Positions 58,440-64,000 of a stretch of DNA of 64,000 bases are shown here, one piece after another. The stretch lies in assembly GCA_900660155.1 (NCBI GenBank), contig CABFPE010000690.1:179497-243496 (forward strand). The letters are read 5' to 3'. The notes beneath the pieces were generated by a model, which did not search any database, was not told where the DNA came from, and saw nothing but the letters and a program-made list of their open reading frames with translations. Position numbers and translations under genes: made by a program. The stretch's first letter is position 1. Each line of letters opens with the position of its first letter. The DNA is from Hofstenia miamia. Lineage: Eukaryota; Xenacoelomorpha; Acoela; Hofsteniidae.

Positions 58440-59480
58440 GCCTCTGATGGAAATCGCTCTCAATTCAGGTTACTCGTTGAGATTTAATCAGGGGCGGATT
58501 TCAGGCACAGGGAGTGTTTTGCTCAGGCGAAAAAGCCCATCATGCTTATCATAATCTCACAAAACTTTTGGCAATTAAGCACTGCAATGAAATCAAAGGA
58601 AGCTTCTCTCAACATAGTCTTAGTGTTATTCCAGTCTTTGATCACTTCCTTTCAAACCACGAAGGCTCCTTGCATCAACCCGCAGTTTCCTATGCTAATG
58701 TAGTATCTCACAACACCCACTCCTTATCGCTTTGTTTGTATATGTATTACTCTTTAGAAATATAAGTTATGTGTGTTATATACACATCAGACAACCACGC
58801 AGACTCACAAACAAACCACATCATCAGTACTACAATGAATGTTCATTATAATTTAGCAAATTTTTTTTCCTCCATGATTATTATTTTACAATATCTTAGC
58901 AGGGGATGTAGAATTTCAGCCCTGAATGTAATCTTAAAAATTTAATGAATTGCTTTATAAAGACAACATAAACGCCAGAAATCTCAATTCCAATAGAAAT
59001 CATTTCTTTGAAATTTTTCTCGAATTCAATGCTTACTTAATACAAGAATCTTGGTTAAACAATGATATCAATCCAAATTTGTTCAATCTATACCCCAAAA
59101 ATCTGTTTTTGTTAAAAATAGGGATAGTCGAGGTAAAAATCTTATAATTGTAGTTCCAAAAGTTCTAAATCAAAAAAATGAATTTGAATCGGATCATTTT
59201 ATTTTGAATCTTTATGGATTCGAAATTATTTCATATACATATTCTTCGAAAATAACTAATGTTACTTACAACCAAAATTTAAAATTTCTTGTAGAATGTA
59301 TAAAGTTTAAGTGCAATGAAAGTTGCTAGTATTAACTATTCATGAAACATATTAGTTGACTTTAACATAAACTATTTAACATAAAAAATTACTTAAAAAA
59401 TGTTCTATTCGACTCATGGAGTTCTATATAATAGCCAATGTACAGCAAGAAAAATAAATTTATTGAAAGCTGTACGCTAA
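58440..59480 (+). pseudogene. LINE 5' part: ORF1 tail and AP-endonuclease start
   Basis: A plus-strand frame ends with PAVSYANVVSHNTHS (58680-58720), like the S-Y-A-x-V-V tail of some LINE ORF1/gag proteins. From 58950 comes NRNHFFEIFLEFNAYLIQES followed by WLNNDINPNLF, which has the Q-E-S/T-W-L block of the APE endonuclease. RGKNLIIVVPKVL fits the next endonuclease strand in a shifted frame. Broken; RT is not seen downstream, so it is truncated. Confidence 0.55.
58489..58520 (+). repeat. Possible hAT-type terminus
   Basis: CAGGGGCGGATTTCAGGCAC resembles the CAGGGGCGGAT...AGG termini of many hAT elements. No partner end was found nearby. It may be an old MITE remnant inside or beside the LINE. 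Confidence 0.35.
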
Positions 59481-60767
59481 ATATTCAATTTATTCCATTT
59501 TTTTTTGATTTTTTGTTCAAAGAATTAATCAAGCACATTTATTGATCTAACAATGCAATATATATTTATGTTCAAAAATTGAACGAAATTTAAAAGATTT
59601 TTATAGATTTACCTCATATTAACGCAATATAATTTAAATCTAAAATTTTCAATATTACAACAAAATCATTGGAATAAATAGATTCACAATATTCAATTAT
59701 ATTTCATCAATTTTTTCAAGCTACAAAATGGTTTTGATGCAAACCTTCTCTTACAATAGTTTTTCAAAATCACATTTACTATATAAATATTCTAATGGAT
59801 TTTGTAACCGGTCGTGAAACTATATTGAACTATTGCTCACAAAAAACAGTTGAAGACCTTTTGCAAAAATTTTAGCACATTGAGAAAAATTGGACAGTCT
59901 GATAAGAAGAGATAAATTAATCTCGTTCTTTTCAAAGAATCGATCAATGCAGTTCTCACATTGGCAACTTCATCTCAAATTTCTGGAATTTTTTATGCAA
60001 CAAAACCCGCCATATATACAACGTTTAATTCTTCCGTTTCATTAAGATTGATATCAGTAAAATTATCAGTAATTGTTGTATCAAAATCTGAACAAGCATT
60101 ATATAAGTGATTGGTTAGTAAATTCCCAGGGGAAATTATCACGGAAAATCTCGTGGAGTGGGGTGGGAATAAAAATTCGACTCTGGAACAAACCAGGCTT
60201 TAAGCTATAGTAATAGTACAAATTAGTAATTCTTTGAATTATGTATTTTGTTACACTCCCACGAACGCGTACAGAATGTTGTGTTGCAGAATAAGCCATA
60301 ATATGCTTATATGCTTCGGTATTTCTGAGATTCATTATTGTTTAGGACGAATTGATAAGAACAGATAGTGTAATAGATATAACTAAAAAAGTTTTGGGCT
60401 GAACTTATTTTCCTGATTGCCATATTAATTAAATTTCATGTATCAACATTTGCAATTTTAAAATAACCAAATTACTTAAAAATATTTATTAATTTTTTTT
60501 CAAATTTATGACAGCGCCAGATTAACTTTGCAAAAGCTTTTATTGAAAAATCGTAAATGCTGCAATATATACAAACAATACGTTTTGAACTTAACATATA
60601 TTGCCTATTGCAAAATGACATATTTAATAATATTGCCGTTTGTAGTAAAGAGTGAAACTTTGCATAGATAGAGAATTTTGGATAAAAAATAACATCAATA
60701 GGAATATATTTGTCATTTAAATGCTTTAATTAAATATCCATATGGGGAAAACATCATATAACAGGAA
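59481..60767. other. Stretch without a recognised gene
   Basis: AT-rich, with open frames of no recognisable family. A minus-strand frame at 60099-60335 includes AYKHIMAYSATQHSVRVRGS and may be a fragment of something coding, but I cannot name it. Confidence 0.4.
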
Positions 60768-60933
60768 TCATTTAGTTGTGCACTTTACCATTTTCTTTAA
60801 GAACTGCCACACACTCTTAATTATTAGGCTGTAAACAAATGGATTCACTATCCCAATGGCAATGTATACATTCTCTGATATTCTAATGATATATTTTTCC
60901 AAATTCGACAACTGATACAGGTTAGAATCTGAT
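60768..60933 (-). CDS. Probable last exon of a rhodopsin-family GPCR
   Basis: After a TATATATTTAG acceptor the minus strand reads 54 residues and a stop. The text ENVYIAIGIVNPFVYSLIIK followed by SVWQFLKKM fits transmembrane helix 7 with the N-P-x-x-Y motif (NPFVY) and the start of helix 8. One base completes a codon split in the previous exon. The preceding exons should lie further right on the minus strand. A piece ending LRKARRKDE with a GTAAAG donor at about 61505-61540 resembles an intracellular loop 3 end, but a helix 6 exon between them was not found. Class or ligand cannot be inferred. Confidence 0.5.
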
Positions 60934-62479
60934 CTAAATATATAAAAATTGAGCAAATATATTCATAAGAAATATGGTGCATATTTACATTACAATACAA
61001 TTACTAAAAAAATTCGTAGGTTCAGTAGATAATTTTGAGAAAAAATTTAGAATGCTCATTGTTAAATATTTCAACGGTCTTACTACGGTTTCTAATCTTG
61101 GTTAGATATATTTAAGTACTTTTAGTCAAAACTTTTTCTGAGTATTATTTCCTACAAATTTGAAAAAGCAAGGCTAATGTCATTGATATAAAATAATGAA
61201 ATAGTAAAAAATATCAATAATTGCATTGCAATGTACAGGTTTTCATTTCAAATTGGATGTGAACATTTTTTGTAGGAAATCATATTGCTAACATGACATA
61301 TTAGCATTTATTTAACTAAACATTTTATCATATTTTAAATCACAGAAATGTATTTTATCTCATTTTCTTTGCCTATTACATTTCGTAATGAATCAACGCT
61401 AAATATTTTGCATCATTATGAATATATATTTAGCATTCGAATTTTTTTTTAAAAAGATGCTGAACTTGAATAGTATTTCTATGATTCACGTAGAACTTTA
61501 CCTCATCTTTTCTTCGAGCCTTTCGTAAATTAGAGAATGTCCTATTTTATAAGAACTACAGCTTTATAAAATGTGGATCATCATTGTTGACAAAATGATG
61601 CCTGTTCTACAAAATCTCTTTTCTGCTTTGCAGAATGGGCTGGTCAGTGAAAATTCGTAAAAAATTCTTGAAATTTCAGAGTAGCTCCCTTTGAATTTGT
61701 TATCAGCATGCTTCAAATTAAACGTACTTTGTTATATGGTCGAATACTTCTTCCTAATGTTGTAATAGGTGTTCTAAACTATATAACTTTTGATAACTAA
61801 ACTATGAGCAATAAGGACAATACAATATCAAAAGGATCATGAGCTTAGTATATATTTATTAAATTATTAAAGAAAGAAGTATTTGTAGTATCTGGTTCTT
61901 CACGTTTCACACTTCTAGCAAAAGGATGTATATTTACATGCTATCAAAAACAGATAGGTTAATATTAACTAAACACATTTATTAAATTTAAGGTTTACAA
62001 TATTGCACATCTTCAGTATCCTATTTTTCCAATTTTGTCTCAACCCAAAATACGAGACCAGCCTAATGAACGTGTTTTTTATAAATTAGTAAAATTGAAT
62101 TATTTTTACTCAATTTTAGTTTTTATTATTTTTGGTTTTAAGGAATCCTGAATATTGGAGAGATATTCTGTAACAAAGTACAGATTTGTTGAATGCGAAA
62201 TGAAATATCACATAAGAAGTGGAAATGGAAATCAGTTAGAATTTTGACAATTTCTTAGCTCCCTGTTCTAACAATTATTAGAGAAAGGGTTATCTCTGTG
62301 TCTGATTGAAAATTAGTGTTAGAGAATTCGCCAAATTTGGTCCAAGATTTTACACAATTTTACGTTTTCTTGGTTGGAAAATTTTGTTCCACATTTTGTA
62401 AGGTCATTGCTATTTATGTAAATGCTTTTAGTTTTTCTTACAATCTTACAGCAATGCATGTGTTTGTGTGTATTTCAGC
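60934..62479. other. Stretch without a certain gene
   Basis: AT-rich. Apart from the weak intracellular-loop candidate (minus strand, about 61505-61545) I see no exon or element. Confidence 0.4.
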
Positions 62480-62668
62480 TGGTGGCCTATGCAAGATAAG
62501 CAAATTGAATCGGAAATTGCAATAGCATGTTTACAAGTCGTAGAATTCGCCAATGCATTAAAACTTGCCCAAAACCCAGTAATTTTATCTCATCTATATT
62601 TAGAGCTCTTAGATAGAAGAATTTGTTATGATATTTGTTTGATCAAATTTGACATGAATATAACGTAA
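62480..62668 (+). CDS. Possible terminal exon, unrecognised protein
   Basis: A good acceptor (TGTGTGTATTTCAG, ending 62479) is followed by 62 open codons and a stop: WWPMQDKQIESEIAIACLQV then VEFANALKLAQNPVILSHLY and LELLDRRICYD. Codon use and helical, amphipathic character look coding, but I recognise no domain and no upstream exon. It could equally be a chance frame. Confidence 0.3.
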   Translation, partial: WWPMQDKQIESEIAIACLQVVEFANALKLAQNPVILSHLYLELLDRRICYDICLIKFDMNIT

Positions 62669-63968
62669 AAAGGGATTTGAAGAGGAATGTAAATATTAAT
62701 TGTAATAACGTTTGTTGTTTCTGGATTTCGTAGATTACATTCTATATGTGCAGTGGTGGAACGGATACAGAACAAATACAGAACGAAATTAAATCAGCGC
62801 ATGCCATACAAGAGGTGCTTATATTTTCTCAGTCTACATGCATTGCATAGCAGGAGGCAGTTGACGTAAACAAATAATGCATTCTATACATTTACAGCAA
62901 TGCATTAAGCTTGCAACTCGGCAGTATGTATGTAATATGTATATAGTGAATAGGTTTGGTTTAGTGAAACTCTAGATGCTTCATTTATTTTATAATATCC
63001 ACAGTAAAACTATGTCTAATCTGATGGGAAACAATTAACCTCTAATCAGTTATGTTCGCAGACTTTTCTGTGTTTTCATTCATGCTTGGCATAGAAGCGA
63101 CGTATTGTAACAGGCGCATGGAAGTAGGAGGGCTGTTTAACGAGAGAATTTTTACAAAAAATTAAAAATTTTAAAAACTAAGTTGCCAACCAACCTGCTC
63201 ATGGAACAATGGGATGGTCAGAATACTAATGGAATGGAGTAGATATTGGAAAAAAACATAATAAGACTGTTAATGTCTATGTTAAGTCTTTTTATATAGA
63301 AATCACATGCATCGCAAATAGCTTATTTAGCCTCCAATATAATTGCATAAACTTAACACATTCAGATCTCTCTCACAAAGCCGACTGTGTAACAAAAGTT
63401 TAAGATACTGTGCCTAAAGCCCAAAAGCGATGGAAATTGAATTTCTCATTTTACATTTTATTGAAATGTTAGTTTTGGCCTTAAACGTTCTTAGATTAGG
63501 AAATTGACTAGGCAATAGTTATAAAAGATTTCCAAGAAATTTAGCTTGTCAAAAATGTTTTTCATTTTAAGTTGACCAATTTTTACAAAACACATTTTTA
63601 AAACACATTCAGATAAATACCCTAAGCTTTTTGGAAAGCTTTATCGTAGACACCTCGCTTGGGAAAGAATTTGAAATGACTGCAAAGTCCGAAAACAACA
63701 TCCATCATGCTGAACGACAAACTTATGTGAGATTTTTAAATGCGATTGTATAAAAATGAAAATATATAGTTTTTTAAAAAAAACAATTTGATAATATACA
63801 GAAACAATGCATTTTAATATTTTATTGCGCAACAAAACAAATGAGCAAGCAACTTATCCAAACTTTTACTATGTGAACTAAAGAATTAAATTAACTACGA
63901 ATCTTATTGAGCAGCTTAAATACTAGTACTTATAAAGCTTAGCATAGTAATTGGACATGGGGTGAGCT
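62669..63968. other. Stretch without a recognised gene
   Basis: Nothing convincing on either strand; AT-rich non-coding sequence. Confidence 0.45.
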
Positions 63969-64000
63969 CAGGGGCGCACCCAGCTTTTTCTATGAGGAGG
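63969..64000 (+). mobile_element. hAT-like terminus running off the right edge
   Basis: The window ends with CAGGGGCGCACCCAGCTTTT followed by TCTATGAGGAGG, the wording of many hAT termini. The preceding eight bases GGTGAGCT would be the target duplication. The rest of the element lies outside the window. Confidence 0.5.

Noticed and set aside
1-64000. CRISPR arrays, rRNA genes, tRNA genes, bacterial operons
   Set aside because: None seen. The sequence is eukaryotic, and the repeats present are transposon-derived, satellite-like or assembly duplications.

Overview
The window is AT-rich invertebrate-type nuclear DNA. It has widely spaced, intron-split host exons and a dense layer of mobile-element fossils: Ty3/gypsy LTR elements, LINE pieces, a Polinton-type DNA polymerase, Mutator-like and SWIM-domain remnants, and short TIR elements. 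Spliceosomal introns, a metazoan-style VPS26 and the element mix point to an animal. The species cannot be named from this sequence alone.

Layout. 1-11,142: two related gypsy elements on the minus strand, the first (5' LTR 5271-6253) lying inside the second (5' LTR 10133-11142), with a further solo LTR (7110-8403) inside the second. 11,143-14,700: a SWIM zinc-finger gene remnant flanked by inverted repeats. 15,089-15,880: a small minus-strand gene with a strikingly compact promoter (TATA, CRE, three CCAAT repeats). 15,930-19,680: a ~250-bp tandem array interrupted by a solo LTR and another LTR-like repeat. 21,111-23,829: a broken protein-primed, Polinton-type PolB. 25,414-28,260: a Tc1-like end, a hairpin repeat and scrambled LINE pieces. 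29,125-42,353: the one clear host gene, VPS26 of the retromer cargo-selective complex, in five exons on the minus strand. All its introns are phase 0 and it encodes 316 residues; intron 4 (8.2 kb) carries a Mutator-like transposase fossil and intron 1 a LINE fragment. 45,280-51,480 and about 53,860-58,340: two plus-strand gypsy fossils, both invaded by short TIR elements. 58,440-59,500: a LINE 5' region. 60,768-60,933: a probable last exon of a rhodopsin-type GPCR. 62,480-62,668: a possible terminal exon. 63,969 to the end: a hAT-like terminus running off the window.

The assembly itself needs care. Single-N joins at 808 and 11,613 are each flanked by almost identical direct copies (400 and 1,211 bp), which looks like unmerged contig overlap. 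The join at 4,201 follows a 595-bp copy of sequence from 1767-2361, and 26,783-27,332 is a small island between two Ns that does not fit its neighbours. A 109-base N run lies at 53,747-53,855. Apart from VPS26, most reading frames here belong to dead elements, and the strongest lead for something unusual is the 15-24 kb block (compact promoter gene, repeat array, PolB).
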